Shown: positions 15,830 through 23,962 of the stretch, one piece after another
Layout of the letters: each line of letters starts with the position of its first letter
Position numbering within the stretch: the first letter of the stretch is position 1
DNA from: Pseudomonadota bacterium
GTDB lineage: Bacteria > Pseudomonadota > Alphaproteobacteria > Caulobacterales > Caulobacteraceae
DNA length: 64,000 bases
Reading direction: 5' to 3'
NCBI GenBank assembly: GCA_023456105.1
Contig: JAEYAO010000032.1
Coordinates: 4,197 to 68,196 of the forward strand
Program-made: the position numbers and the translations under genes
Notes under the pieces: model-generated
The model's database searches: none
What the model was told of the DNA's origin: nothing
What the model saw: the letters and a program-made list of their open reading frames with translations, nothing else

Positions 15830-16741
15830 TTATGAGAGCCCAGGGGGTTGATAGCCGATCTGCGTCGCCGGCGGGAGCGGCCGTGCGGCGGAGCTGATCA
15901 AGTTGCGCAGCCGAACGGCCGCGGGGTTCAGGCGCACCGCCTCCGGGGTCAGTCCGCCGTGCGCCGAGTGAGGCCTGACGTGGTCGTAGTCGATGCGCCA
16001 GCGCTCGATGACGGCGCGGGCTTCGGCCAGGGTGGCGAAGACCTCCTCGTTCAGGCACTCGTCGCGGAGCCTGCCGTTGAAGCTTTCGACGAAGCCATTC
16101 TGCTGGGGTTTGCCCGGCGCGATGTAATGCCAGGCGATGTCGGTGCGGTTGGTCCATTCCAGGATCGCCCGGCTGGTCATCTCCGTCCCGTTGTCGCTCA
16201 CGATCATGGCTGGACGCCCGCGCCGGGCGATCAGCCGATCCAGTTCCCGGGCCATGCGCTGGCCGCCGATCGAGGTGTCGACCACCAGAGCCAGAGCCTC
16301 ACGCGTAAAGTCGTCCACGATGCACAGGATGCGGAAGCGTCGGCCCCACGACAGGCTGTCGGCCACGAAGTCCAACGACCAGCGCTGGTTGGGGCCGTCC
16401 GGCAGGGCCATGGGCGCACGGGTTCCGGTGGCCCGCTTTCGGCCCCGTCGTCGCCGCACCGCCAGGCCTTCCTCCCGATAGAGCCGGAACAAACGCTTCT
16501 TGTTCATGCTGACGCCCTCCCGTTCCAACAGGATGCCCAGGCGTCGGTAGCCGAACCGGCGGCGCTCGGCCGCCAGGCTGCGCAGCCGCTCGCGCACCTC
16601 TGCGTCGCCCTGTTCAGGCTCGCGACGCACCGTCTTCGGATCGATCTGAACCAGCCCGCAGGCGCGCTGCTGGGAGAAGCCGCGCTCCGCCATCAGGCGA
16701 AGCACGGCCGCTCTGCGCGCTGCAGGCCCGATCAGTTTTTT
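15830..16741 (-). CDS. IS3-family transposase OrfB (DDE integrase)
   Basis: About 303 residues from the slip site onward. HTH-like HTH_21 region (EVRERLRSLAAERRRFGYRRLGILLEREG) is followed by the rve integrase core with the catalytic triad: D in RWSLDFVADSLS, D in MIVSDNGTEM and E in NGFVESFNGRLRDE, 35 residues apart as usual. It ends HGGLTPEAVRLN plus a short tail. No good independent start is present. A run of six A (complement of 16736-16741) at the end of orfA is the likely programmed -1 frameshift site giving the OrfAB fusion. Confidence 0.9.
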   Translation of the reverse strand, partial: KKLIGPAARRAAVLRLMAERGFSQQRACGLVQIDPKTVRREPEQGDAEVRERLRSLAAERRRFGYRRLGILLEREGVSMNKKRLFRLYREEGLAVRRRRGRKRATGTRAPMALPDGPNQRWSLDFVADSLSWGRRFRILCIVDDFTREALALVVDTSIGGQRMARELDRLIARRGRPAMIVSDNGTEMTSRAILEWTNRTDIAWHYIAPGKPQQNGFVESFNGRLRDECLNEEVFATLAEARAVIERWRIDYDHVRPHSAHGGLTPEAVRLNPAAVRLRNLISSAARPLPPATQIGYQPPGLS

Positions 16742-16995
16742 CCCAGAAGATCCTTCAGCGCCGACACGTCCAGCATCGATTCCGCCAGCACCTTCTTGAG
16801 CCGCCGGTTCTCGTCTTCCAGCGCCTTCAGCTTCGTGGCGTCCGACACCGACATTCCGCTGTATTTCGCCTTCCACCGATAAAAGGTCTGTTCGCTGATC
16901 CCGTGGCGACGACAAACCTCCGCCGTCTGGCTCCCGGCCTCCTGCTCGCGCAGCACGCCGATGATCTGCGCCTCGTTGAACCTGCTCTTCTTCAC
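16732..16995 (-). CDS. IS3-family transposase OrfA
   Basis: The product has 87 residues: KKSRFNEAQIIGVLREQEAG, a helix-turn-helix AEVCRRHGISEQTFYRWKAKY, and a leucine-zipper-like KLKALEDENRRLKKVLAE. This is the standard OrfA of IS3-family elements of the IS407 type. The GTG start at 16995 has GGAG 6 nt upstream. The gene ends GKN-stop across the A6 slip site shared with orfB. Confidence 0.9.
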   Translation of the reverse strand: MKKSRFNEAQIIGVLREQEAGSQTAEVCRRHGISEQTFYRWKAKYSGMSVSDATKLKALEDENRRLKKVLAESMLDVSALKDLLGKN

Positions 16996-17098
16996 GTCCG
17001 TCTCCTTGATGAAACGGACTCTCACTCAAATCGGGGGATCAGGAAGGGGGCACGTCAATTGCTCCGAGGTGTCGAGAAGCCGCCCGGCGAGTTCCGAC

Positions 17099-18187
17099 CT
17101 ATTCGAACAGATCCATTTGTGGTCTGGAGCCGGCCGGGATTCTAAACTTCGTTACGTCAAGCGAGGGCCTTGGGCCGTCCAGACCGTAACGCCTGATCGC
17201 ACCTTTGAAACGTGTTCCAATAAGATCGGCGACGGGGCCGGTTCCCTTCATGCGCTGAGCCCAATCCGCATCGTAATCCTTCCCTCCGCGCGTCTGCCGA
17301 ACAAGCGACATCACGCGCGCCGCCCGATCCGGTCGCGCATCTGCGAGCCACTCCCGAAACAGATCCTTGATCTCAAGGGGAAGGCGAAGGGTGACGTACA
17401 TGGCCGTCGTTGCACCGGCTTTGGCGGACGCTTCGAGAATGGATTCCATCTCATGGTCGTTAAGGCCCGGAATCACCGGAGCAAAACCAACCCCGACGGG
17501 CACGCTGGCATCCGCCAGAACCTTGATCGCATCCAACCTTCGCTGCGGCGTCGAGGCGCGTGGCTCCATCGCACGGGCCAGTCCTCGATCGAGGGTCGTG
17601 ATCGAGATGAAGGCCGTCGCCAGCCCCTCGTGCGCCATCGGCCCCAAGATGTCCAAGTCCCGAGTGATCAGGTTGGACTTGGTGATGACGCTGACCGGCT
17701 GGTTGAATCGGGTCGCCACTTCCAGCACGCCACGCGTGATCTTCAGGTCGCGCTCATCCGGCTGATAGGGGTCGGTATTGCCGCCTATGTGGATTCGTTT
17801 GCAGACGTATTTTTTGGCGCTGAGTTCCTGTTCCAGGAGACGCGCGGCGTCGGGCTTGAAGAAAATCCGGCTCTCGAAATCCAGGCCCGGGGATAGGCCC
17901 AAGTAGGCATGGGACGGGCGAGCATAGCAGTAGCTACATCCATGGCTGCAACCTGTGTAAGGATTGATGGAACGCTCAAAGCCGATGTCTGGGCTTTGGT
18001 TCTTGCTGATGATGGTTCTGGAGCGGAGCGGGGTTATTGTTGTTGGGATCTGGGTGGAGGAGGGGGCGTCTTCATCGGTCCAGCCGTCGTCGAAGGCCTC
18101 GACCTGAGTGGCTTCGAACCGACCGCTGGCGTTGGATTTGGCTCCCCGACCTCGGACCGGGGGCCCTAGCTTCACGGCCTCGGTCAT
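17099..18187 (-). CDS. PA0069/Rv2578c-type radical SAM protein (intact copy)
   Basis: The product has 362 residues. N-terminus RGRGAKSNASGRFE, FDDGWTDED, IISKNQSPDIGFERSINPYTGCSHGCSYCYARPSHAY with the radical SAM cluster C-x3-C-x2-C, then KRIHIGGNTDPYQP, FNQPVSVITKSNLITRD and PVGVGFAPVIPGLND. The family contains SplB-like proteins; the substrate is unknown. ATG 18187 overlaps the stop of the truncated copy upstream. It is the only one of three tandem versions that is complete, and it has lost the LexA box seen upstream of the outermost copy. Confidence 0.88.
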   Translation of the reverse strand: MTEAVKLGPPVRGRGAKSNASGRFEATQVEAFDDGWTDEDAPSSTQIPTTITPLRSRTIISKNQSPDIGFERSINPYTGCSHGCSYCYARPSHAYLGLSPGLDFESRIFFKPDAARLLEQELSAKKYVCKRIHIGGNTDPYQPDERDLKITRGVLEVATRFNQPVSVITKSNLITRDLDILGPMAHEGLATAFISITTLDRGLARAMEPRASTPQRRLDAIKVLADASVPVGVGFAPVIPGLNDHEMESILEASAKAGATTAMYVTLRLPLEIKDLFREWLADARPDRAARVMSLVRQTRGGKDYDADWAQRMKGTGPVADLIGTRFKGAIRRYGLDGPRPSLDVTKFRIPAGSRPQMDLFE

Positions 18188-18462
18188 GACTGTGTAACAG
18201 AATAATAGAGCCATCCGTGACTGCAGCCCTTGTAGGTGTTGATCGACCTTTCGAAGCCGATGTCGGGGCTCTGGTTCTTGCTGATGATCGTCCTCGACCG
18301 GAGCGGCGTCACCGTCGTCGGTATCTGGCTGGGCAAGGCGGCGTCATCGTCAGTCCAGCCATCATCGAAAGTCTCGGTCGACGTCGACTCGAACCGGCCG
18401 CTGGCGTTGGATCGCGCGCCACGTCCTCGCGCCGGCGATTTCAATGTTGCGGCGGCAGTCAT
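18184..18462 (-). pseudogene. Truncated 5' copy of the PA0069-type radical SAM gene (middle copy)
   Basis: An open frame of 92 residues starts MTAAATLKSPARGRGARSN and follows the intact copy closely through IISKNQSPDIGFERSIN and YKGCSHG. It then diverges exactly at the iron-sulfur motif: the second Cys is Trp and the frame ends GWLYYSVTQS. The stop overlaps the ATG of the intact gene (ATGA). It cannot hold a 4Fe-4S cluster, so it is a remnant, though it may still be translated. Confidence 0.8.
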
Positions 18463-18474
18463 CGGTTTTTAGGC

Positions 18475-18838
18475 GGAGGGGCGGGACGGCCGGTTCCAAG
18501 CCACACGGCGAGACGTGGCGTCTGGGCGGGCTATGTAGGCGCGCGGGAAGGCCCACGATGGCATCGGTCGCGCCGTCATGCGAGAAGTGTGTAACGAGTC
18601 AGTAGACGCAGCCATGTTCGCAACCTTTGTACGGGTTGATGGAGCGGTCGAAACCGATGTCCGGACTGGTGTTCCGGCTGATGAGAGTGCGGGCGTGTTC
18701 GGGACTGAGCGTGGTGCGGAGCGGCTGGATATCCGCATCGTCGGCGGTCCAGCCGTCATCGAACGCCTCGCGGACACCGGCTTCGTAGCGGCCTGTCGCA
18801 TTCGATTTCGCGCCTCGTCCCTTGATCGCCGCCGACAT
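18475..18838 (-). pseudogene. Decayed 5' half of a PA0069-type radical SAM gene (outermost copy)
   Basis: From ATG 18838 (MSAAIKGRGAKSNATGRYE) the frame runs through ARTLISRNTSPDIGFDRSIN and PYKGCEHGCVY, then stops at 18599. Past the stop, nucleotide similarity to the intact gene resumes (region of the ARPSHAYLGL codons, then the CCCGACGCC and TGGAAC blocks) and fades near 18475. An extra stretch of about 18 bases with the stop lies where the CYARP codons should be. It is more divergent from the intact copy than the middle copy is, and has a LexA box upstream, so it may be the original chromosomal gene. Confidence 0.75.
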
Positions 18839-18862
18839 GAGGAGAACATGACGCAACATGAA

Positions 18863-18877
18863 GAACAAAGCAAGAAC
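18863..18877 (-). promoter_or_regulatory. LexA (SOS) box of the alphaproteobacterial type
   Basis: On the minus strand the sequence is GTTC-TTGCTTT-GTTC, a perfect match to the alphaproteobacterial LexA consensus GTTC-N7-GTTC. It lies 25-39 nt upstream of the ATG of the decayed radical SAM copy. Confidence 0.75.
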
Positions 18878-19153
18878 ATTTGTTTCGAACTGGACAACGC
18901 GCCGGCTTGCGAAGTCCGGTGACCGAAAGAGGCTGGGCAACCTCGCTCCGTCAGGCCCGCCTGCTACGCCGGACGTGCAGTAATGCTCAGCACATGGGTT
19001 GAAGACCCCCGCTCGGCCTTAGCTGGCGAACGCCGACTAACACTCGCCAGACCCCGTCATTTGACGGAGTGCGACAACACCGTGACCGGCATCGACAACA
19101 GGTCAGCCAGTCATCCCCGTAGGGCGCTGTTCAACAGAAGAAAACAATGGAAG

Positions 19154-19243
<90 letters not shown>

Positions 19244-19340
19244 GCGAGGCCGTTTCCATGAAGGCATGGTTGAGCGAGCGGGCTGTGTAGTCGGACCGGG
19301 GGCGGGCCGCAAGCGGGTTGATCGAAGAAAGTGAAGCGGA

Positions 19341-20285
19341 TCAGCGCTGCGCCGGCAGCGACAGGCCGGGCGCCGATCCATCCTGGGGATCGAGGCCCCG
19401 GAACCGATACAGTTCGGCCGGTCGTCCGCCCGTGGCTGAAGACGTCCGTCCGGTCGGGGCGACCAGGCCCGTGCGCTCGACGCCGCGGCGGAAGTTCTGC
19501 TTGTGCAGCGCCAGACCTGACACGGCCTCGGCCGCAGTCTGAAGATCGGACAGGGTGAAGGCCTCCGGCATCAGGTCGAACAGCACGGGCCGGTACTTCA
19601 ACTTGCCTCGCAGGCGACCCAGCGCCGTCGCCAGGATGCGCCGGTGGTCGGACGCCATGGTCAGGCCGGGCGCATGGGGGATCGGCGGCTGCCCGGCGTC
19701 CCGCGCGGCTTCTTCCACGATCCCCGCCTCATAGAGCAGTTCATATCGCTCCAGAACGCGTTCCTCATTCCACCGGTGACCGGGCGTCAGCGCAAAAAGG
19801 CTGTCGGCTCGCGCTCCACGACGTGGATCGTCGTCGCTCCATTCCCGCAGCCGATCGACTATGACGGAAGAGACGCGGGCGGAGGCGTCGCGCCTATCCT
19901 CCCAGGGAAAGATGTCCAGAACCCTGTTCCAGCGGGCCTGCGGCGTCTGCTGGTCACGCCCGGCGTCGGGCGTCAGCGCCAGATAACCCACAGACACCTC
20001 ACGCTGGCGCTCGGGCCCCTGGGCGGCGCGCGGGGCGCCGCGCCCGGCGTCGCCGAAGGTGTAGAGTTGCTCCACGAAGCCGAGCCGAAAACCAGTCTGG
20101 GCCGTCACGAAGTCGCGCAGGGCGCGCTCAAAAGTGCGATCGCGAACGGGATCAAACGGCCCAAAGGGCAGGGCGCGCCCGCCGTCCTCGGCCGGGGTGG
20201 TCAACACCACCGCCTGGCGATCACGCAGCGCCATCACGACCGCCGACAGGCCGATCCGAACTCCGGCTTGGATCGGCTGAGCCAT
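19341..20285 (-). CDS. NUDIX-type protein with NrtR-like C-terminal winged helix
   Basis: The product has 314 residues. The N-terminal 150 residues resemble a NUDIX hydrolase fold (RIGLSAVVMALRDRQAVVLTT, LRDFVTAQTGFRLGFVEQLYTFGDAGRG, EVSVGYLALTP), but a full NUDIX box GX5EX7REUXEEXGU is not visible, so it may not be catalytic. The end (LGRLRGKLKYRPVLFDLMPEAFTLSDLQTAAEAVSG, LHKQNFRRGVERTGLV) is typical of NrtR-like regulators of NAD metabolism. It starts 3 nt after the HD hydrolase gene and forms an operon with it. Confidence 0.72.
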   Translation of the reverse strand: MAQPIQAGVRIGLSAVVMALRDRQAVVLTTPAEDGGRALPFGPFDPVRDRTFERALRDFVTAQTGFRLGFVEQLYTFGDAGRGAPRAAQGPERQREVSVGYLALTPDAGRDQQTPQARWNRVLDIFPWEDRRDASARVSSVIVDRLREWSDDDPRRGARADSLFALTPGHRWNEERVLERYELLYEAGIVEEAARDAGQPPIPHAPGLTMASDHRRILATALGRLRGKLKYRPVLFDLMPEAFTLSDLQTAAEAVSGLALHKQNFRRGVERTGLVAPTGRTSSATGGRPAELYRFRGLDPQDGSAPGLSLPAQR

Positions 20286-20288
20286 CGC

Positions 20289-20930
20289 TCACTCGGTGTG
20301 AAAGGCGTCGGGAGCGGGGATGATGCCGACCGCGCCCGCGAGCACCCGATAGCGCTCCAGATAGCGGGCCTGGGCCTGGGCGGGGGGCAGAGGCTCGATG
20401 GTCAGGTCGTAGCCCTCGGGCGGACGGCCGAAGAAACCCAGGGCCTCCTGGCGCGTGAAGCCGGCCAGCTGCGTCGCCTCGAAGAAAGCGCAGGCCTTGT
20501 CCGCCTTCTTGATCAGGGTCTTGATCGCCGCCGGGGTCTTGGGCGGCAGGCCGTACCGGACATGGATGGCCGCCTCCAGCCGCGTCTCGAACTCCTTGTA
20601 GGAGACGCCAAGCGCGGCCTTGAACGGCGAGATCATGTCGCCGATGACGTATTCCGAGGCGTCGTGCAGCAGGGCGGCCAGCCGCCACTTCGGCTCCAGC
20701 CCCGGCTTGATGTGCGCGGCGATCTCCTCGACCACGACGCTGTGCTGGGCCACGGAGAAGGCGTGCTCGCCGACGGTCTGGCCGTTCCAGCGCGCGACCC
20801 GGGCCAGGCCGTGCGCGATATCCTCGACCTCGATGTCGAAGGGCGAGGGGTCGAGCAGGTCCAGACGTCGTCCGGACAGCATGCGCTGCCAGGCGCGGAC
20901 TTCAGCAGGCTTTCGAGGGCGTTCGGCCAA
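20289..20930 (-). CDS. HD-domain hydrolase (YfbR/5'-nucleotidase-like)
   Basis: The product has 213 residues. HD motifs: VGEHAFSVAQHS, LAALLHDASEYVIGDMISPFK and a later IKKADKACAFFEATQ. This set (H...HD...D) matches metal-dependent HD phosphohydrolases related to YfbR, which dephosphorylate deoxynucleoside monophosphates. The family match is good; the substrate is inferred. It is the first gene of a two-gene unit with the NrtR-like gene. Confidence 0.8.
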   Translation of the reverse strand: MAERPRKPAEVRAWQRMLSGRRLDLLDPSPFDIEVEDIAHGLARVARWNGQTVGEHAFSVAQHSVVVEEIAAHIKPGLEPKWRLAALLHDASEYVIGDMISPFKAALGVSYKEFETRLEAAIHVRYGLPPKTPAAIKTLIKKADKACAFFEATQLAGFTRQEALGFFGRPPEGYDLTIEPLPPAQAQARYLERYRVLAGAVGIIPAPDAFHTE

Positions 20931-21013
20931 ACGGGTTTTGTCCTGATCGATCTTGGGCGCGTCTGGTGACGCAAAGCCGCCCTGGGATCAAGACGCCGGC
21001 GCCGAAGCCGTCG

Positions 21014-21790
21014 CTAACGGCCGACGTTCAGGGTCACCAGCCGCCGGGCGGCGTCCATCAGCTCGTCCGAGCGACGATCCTTGGAGCGCACGGTCGCCAC
21101 CACGATCGGACCGCCGTTCGGTCCGCGCGCCTGAAAGCCGACCATGCGCCAACCTTCGGGGGACGGTTGGTCGTCGGTCAGCAGAAAGGTGGCGCGCGTG
21201 CTGTCGCCCCCCTCGGAGGTCCGCACGACGGCCATGTCGCCGGACGCCTGAACGTCCACCTGGTCGCCGCCGGTCGACACCTGGGTCGAGGAGCCGGCGT
21301 TTCCGCCGTCGCTGGCGTTGATGCGCAAGCCGCCGATGCGGATGTCGGCGGCGTCGCCTTCGGCGCGGATCTTGAGACCAGGCAGGTCCACTGAGGCGTC
21401 CTCATCGTTGGCGCGGATGCGGACGCGGGCGTCGCCGTTCGCGCTCGCCTGGTTCGCCGCGTCCGGCATGGAGGCGCTCAGACGCTGCTCGAAGGCCGCC
21501 AAGGCGGCGTCCGGCGTCTCTCCGTCCAGCCGCACCAGGTGCAGGGTGACCTCCGCGCCGCGCGCGCCGCCGTAGGTGCAGATGTCGCCGCCCGGCGCCG
21601 CCGACCCCTTGCGCGTCAGCACGCCCTCGCTTTCAGGGCATTGCAGGGCGTCCACCACCTTCAGCACGCCCTTGTCGCCGCTGTCGGAGGTGCTGGTCGT
21701 GATCCGCACGCCGTCGCCGTCACAGGCGGACAGCAGTCCGGCGACCAGCAGCAAGGGAGTGAGCAAAAGGCGACGGTTCATGACCGCCAT
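21014..21790 (-). CDS. Hypothetical lipoprotein
   Basis: About 258 residues. The lipoprotein signal is LLLTPLLLVAGLLSACDGDG, with the lipidated Cys near residue 21. The mature part has many Gly/Asp/Ser strands (DLPGLKIRAEGDAADIRIGGLRINASDG) and a C-terminal WRMVGFQARGPNGGPIVVATVRSKD segment. No known domain is recognised. ATG 21790 or 21781 are both possible starts; further upstream ATGs would give an n-region too long for a signal peptide. It is 41 nt downstream of the MoxR gene on the same strand. Confidence 0.65.
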   Translation of the reverse strand: MAVMNRRLLLTPLLLVAGLLSACDGDGVRITTSTSDSGDKGVLKVVDALQCPESEGVLTRKGSAAPGGDICTYGGARGAEVTLHLVRLDGETPDAALAAFEQRLSASMPDAANQASANGDARVRIRANDEDASVDLPGLKIRAEGDAADIRIGGLRINASDGGNAGSSTQVSTGGDQVDVQASGDMAVVRTSEGGDSTRATFLLTDDQPSPEGWRMVGFQARGPNGGPIVVATVRSKDRRSDELMDAARRLVTLNVGR

Positions 21791-21831
21791 TGTGCCCCGG
21801 CGACGGCGCCGATCCAGTGAAATCGCGGTAA

Positions 21832-22680
21832 TCACCCGCCGCCGCGACGCCCCAGAAAGGCCAGCCGCTCGAACAGGTGAACGTCCTGCTCGTTCTTCAG
21901 CAGGGCGCCGTGCAGCGGCGGGATCAGCTTGTCGGCGGATGTCTGGCGCAGCGTCTCCGGATCCACGTCATCCACCAGCAGCAGCTTCAGCCAGTCCAGC
22001 AACTCGGAGGTGGAGGGCTTCTTCTTCAGGCCTGGCGTGTCACGCAGGTCGTAGAAGGCGCGCAGGGCCTCGGCCACCAGCCGCGACTTGACGCCCGGGA
22101 AGTGGGTCTCGACGATCGCCGCCATGGTCTCGGCGTCGGGAAAGCGGATGTAGTGAAAGAAGCAGCGGCGTAGAAACGCGTCCGGCAGTTCCTTTTCGTT
22201 GTTGGAGGTGATGATGACGATCGGCCGCACTTCGGCGCGGATCGTCTCCGCCGTCTCCTGGACAAAGAACTCCATTCGGTCGAGTTCCTGCAGAAGGTCG
22301 TTGGGGAACTCGATGTCCGCCTTGTCGATCTCGTCGATCAGCAGGACAGGCCGCACCCGCGAAGTAAACGCCTCCCACAGCTTCCCGGGCTTCAGATAGT
22401 TGCGCACGTCCGCGACGCGAGGATCGCCGAGCTGGCTGTCGCGCAGCCGTGAGACGGCGTCGTAGTCGTAGAGGCCGTTGTGCGCCTTGGTCGTGGACTT
22501 GACGTGCCAGGTGATCAGCGGCGCATCCAGTGCGGCCGCCAGCTCATAGGCCAGCACCGTCTTGCCGGTGCCGGGCTCGCCCTTGATCAGCAGCGGCCGC
22601 TCCAGCGCGATGGCGGCGTTGACGGCGATCTTCAGGTCTTCGGTTGCGACGTATCGCTCGGCGCCTTCAAACCGGCTCAT
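21832..22680 (-). CDS. MoxR-family AAA+ ATPase
   Basis: The product has 282 residues. Walker A GEPGTGKT, Walker B VLLIDEIDKAD, sensor 1 IVIITSNNEKELPDAFLRRCFFHYIRFP. These are the signatures of MoxR ATPases, which act as chaperones that insert metals or assemble protein complexes, usually with VWA-domain partners. No VWA gene is adjacent in this window. Confidence 0.9.
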   Translation of the reverse strand: MSRFEGAERYVATEDLKIAVNAAIALERPLLIKGEPGTGKTVLAYELAAALDAPLITWHVKSTTKAHNGLYDYDAVSRLRDSQLGDPRVADVRNYLKPGKLWEAFTSRVRPVLLIDEIDKADIEFPNDLLQELDRMEFFVQETAETIRAEVRPIVIITSNNEKELPDAFLRRCFFHYIRFPDAETMAAIVETHFPGVKSRLVAEALRAFYDLRDTPGLKKKPSTSELLDWLKLLLVDDVDPETLRQTSADKLIPPLHGALLKNEQDVHLFERLAFLGRRGGG

Positions 22681-22743
22681 GAAAAACCCGCTCCGTGATG
22701 GTCACGAAGCGGGTTAGCGGATCGGCGAAAGCCTGAACAGCGA

Positions 22744-22944
22744 TCAGGTGATGTGCTTGGCCGAAACCGGATCGCTGGCGGGGAAGGTTTCTTCCACGCC
22801 TTCGTCCAGCAGAGCTTCCTGACGGTCTTCGCTCTCATCGCCGCGCTTCAGGTGGTCGTGGCCGCCCTCGTTCGGATCGATGCGGCGGGCGTGCGGCGTG
22901 TCGACGCTTTCATTCTGGGTGCTGGTGTCGGTCTTGACGGTCAT
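22744..22944 (-). CDS. Small acidic protein with an ETFPASDP motif
   Basis: The product has 66 residues. It ends EALLDEGVEETFPASDPVSAKHIT. The ETFPASDPVS motif recurs in many small alphaproteobacterial proteins of unknown role. The N-terminal half is polar and probably unstructured (RRIDPNEGGHDHLKRGDESEDRQ). It follows another acidic small protein by 12 nt and is probably co-transcribed with it. Confidence 0.7.
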   Translation of the reverse strand: MTVKTDTSTQNESVDTPHARRIDPNEGGHDHLKRGDESEDRQEALLDEGVEETFPASDPVSAKHIT

Positions 22945-22956
22945 TTCCGGCTCTCC

Positions 22957-23391
22957 TCAGGCGGTGCTTTCATCGGCGGCGTCGCCTTCGGGGCCGTAGC
23001 CCAGATCGGCGATGTCGTCGTCCGACAGGTTCTTGGCTTCCCAATGGGCGGCGCTGGCCTGGGCCCCGCGCTCGTTCTCCATCAGTCCGGCGTAGACCAG
23101 TTCGACCTCGTCGTCGGCCTGCAGGCCGTTCGAGCCGGCGTCCGACTGGTTGATCTTCTCGCCGTCGACGCCGAGCAGGGCGTCCGCCTCCGCCTCGACG
23201 CCGTCTAGCGCGAGTTCGCCGTCGATGTCGATGTCGTCCTCGTCGAACTCCTCTTCGTCGGCGTCGCCGTCCGCCTGGGTCACGTCCAGGACGCTGTCGG
23301 CCTCGTCCAGCAGGAACTCGCCGTCGCCTTCATCGTCGAGATGGGTCTCATCATAGACCTCGGCCTGGTCCTGTTCGTCATAGTCGGGCAT
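22957..23391 (-). CDS. Very acidic hypothetical protein
   Basis: The product has 144 residues, nearly half Asp/Glu in the first 90 (DADEEEFDEDDIDIDGELALDG). The C-terminus has VELVYAGLMENERGAQASAAHWEAKNLSDDDIADLGYGP, which looks folded. No function is recognised. It has no signal peptide. Its start lies 149 bp from flbT, which is divergent. Confidence 0.65.
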   Translation of the reverse strand: MPDYDEQDQAEVYDETHLDDEGDGEFLLDEADSVLDVTQADGDADEEEFDEDDIDIDGELALDGVEAEADALLGVDGEKINQSDAGSNGLQADDEVELVYAGLMENERGAQASAAHWEAKNLSDDDIADLGYGPEGDAADESTA

Positions 23392-23539
23392 TGCGGGCTC
23401 CTCTTCGCCGCATCAACGCGCCGTCGGTTCACGGCGTTCCGGCCGGGCGGCACAACACACGGTTAACCATGATCGTTTAGCCACGATCAGCGCCTGTCCG
23501 CCTATGTGTGGCGTCGGGTTGGTCCTGGAGCCCGCTGCA

Positions 23540-23962
23540 ATGCCGCTGAAACTGTCCCTGAAGCCCGGCGAGAAGTTCGTGCTGAACGGCGCCGTGGTGC
23601 AGAACGGGGACCGTCGCAGCGTCCTGATCCTGCAGAACAAGGCCAGCGTCCTGCGCGAAAAGGACATCATGCAGGTCGAGGACGTGAACACGCCGGCCCG
23701 CCGGATCTACTTCCCGGTCATGATGATGTACCTGGACGAGACGGACGCCTCCAAGCTGTACGACGAGATGGCGCTGCGGATCACCGAGTTCATGGGCGCA
23801 TCCCGCAACCCCGAAATCCTGGCCGAGTGCGTCGCGGTGTCCAAGCATGTGCTGAACCGCGACTACTACAAGGCCCTGATGGCCGCCCGTAAGATCGTTG
23901 ATTACGAAGAAAAGGTGCTGAATGTCGTTCCAAGCCTACACGACAGCGGCGGCGCGCAGTGA
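23540..23962 (+). CDS. flbT: Flagellin synthesis regulator FlbT
   Basis: The product has 140 residues: MPLKLSLKPGEKFVLNGAVV, SVLILQNKASVLREKDIMQVED, MMMYLDETDASKLYDEMALRI, DYYKALMAARKIVDYE. This matches FlbT, which in Caulobacter binds the fljK flagellin mRNA leader and represses its translation until the hook is built. The upstream start at 23504 would add an unrelated dozen residues; ATG 23540 fits the family. It overlaps flaF by 41 nt. Confidence 0.92.
   Translation: MPLKLSLKPGEKFVLNGAVVQNGDRRSVLILQNKASVLREKDIMQVEDVNTPARRIYFPVMMMYLDETDASKLYDEMALRITEFMGASRNPEILAECVAVSKHVLNRDYYKALMAARKIVDYEEKVLNVVPSLHDSGGAQ

Larger units (their letters stand above)
15801..17057. mobile_element. IS3-family insertion sequence (1257 bp)
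   Basis: The ends are a perfect 12-bp inverted repeat TGACGTGCCCCC (15801-15812 and the complement of 17046-17057), with weaker similarity further in. Inside are overlapping orfA and orfB of an IS3-type transposase on the minus strand. The bases flanking the ends (GAC on the left, ATT on the right) do not form a 3- or 4-bp target duplication, which suggests a deletion or recombination at one end after insertion. Confidence 0.9.

Noticed and set aside
15798..17060. Target-site duplication around the IS
   Set aside because: The bases next to the inverted repeats (GAC and ATT) do not match at 3 or 4 bp.
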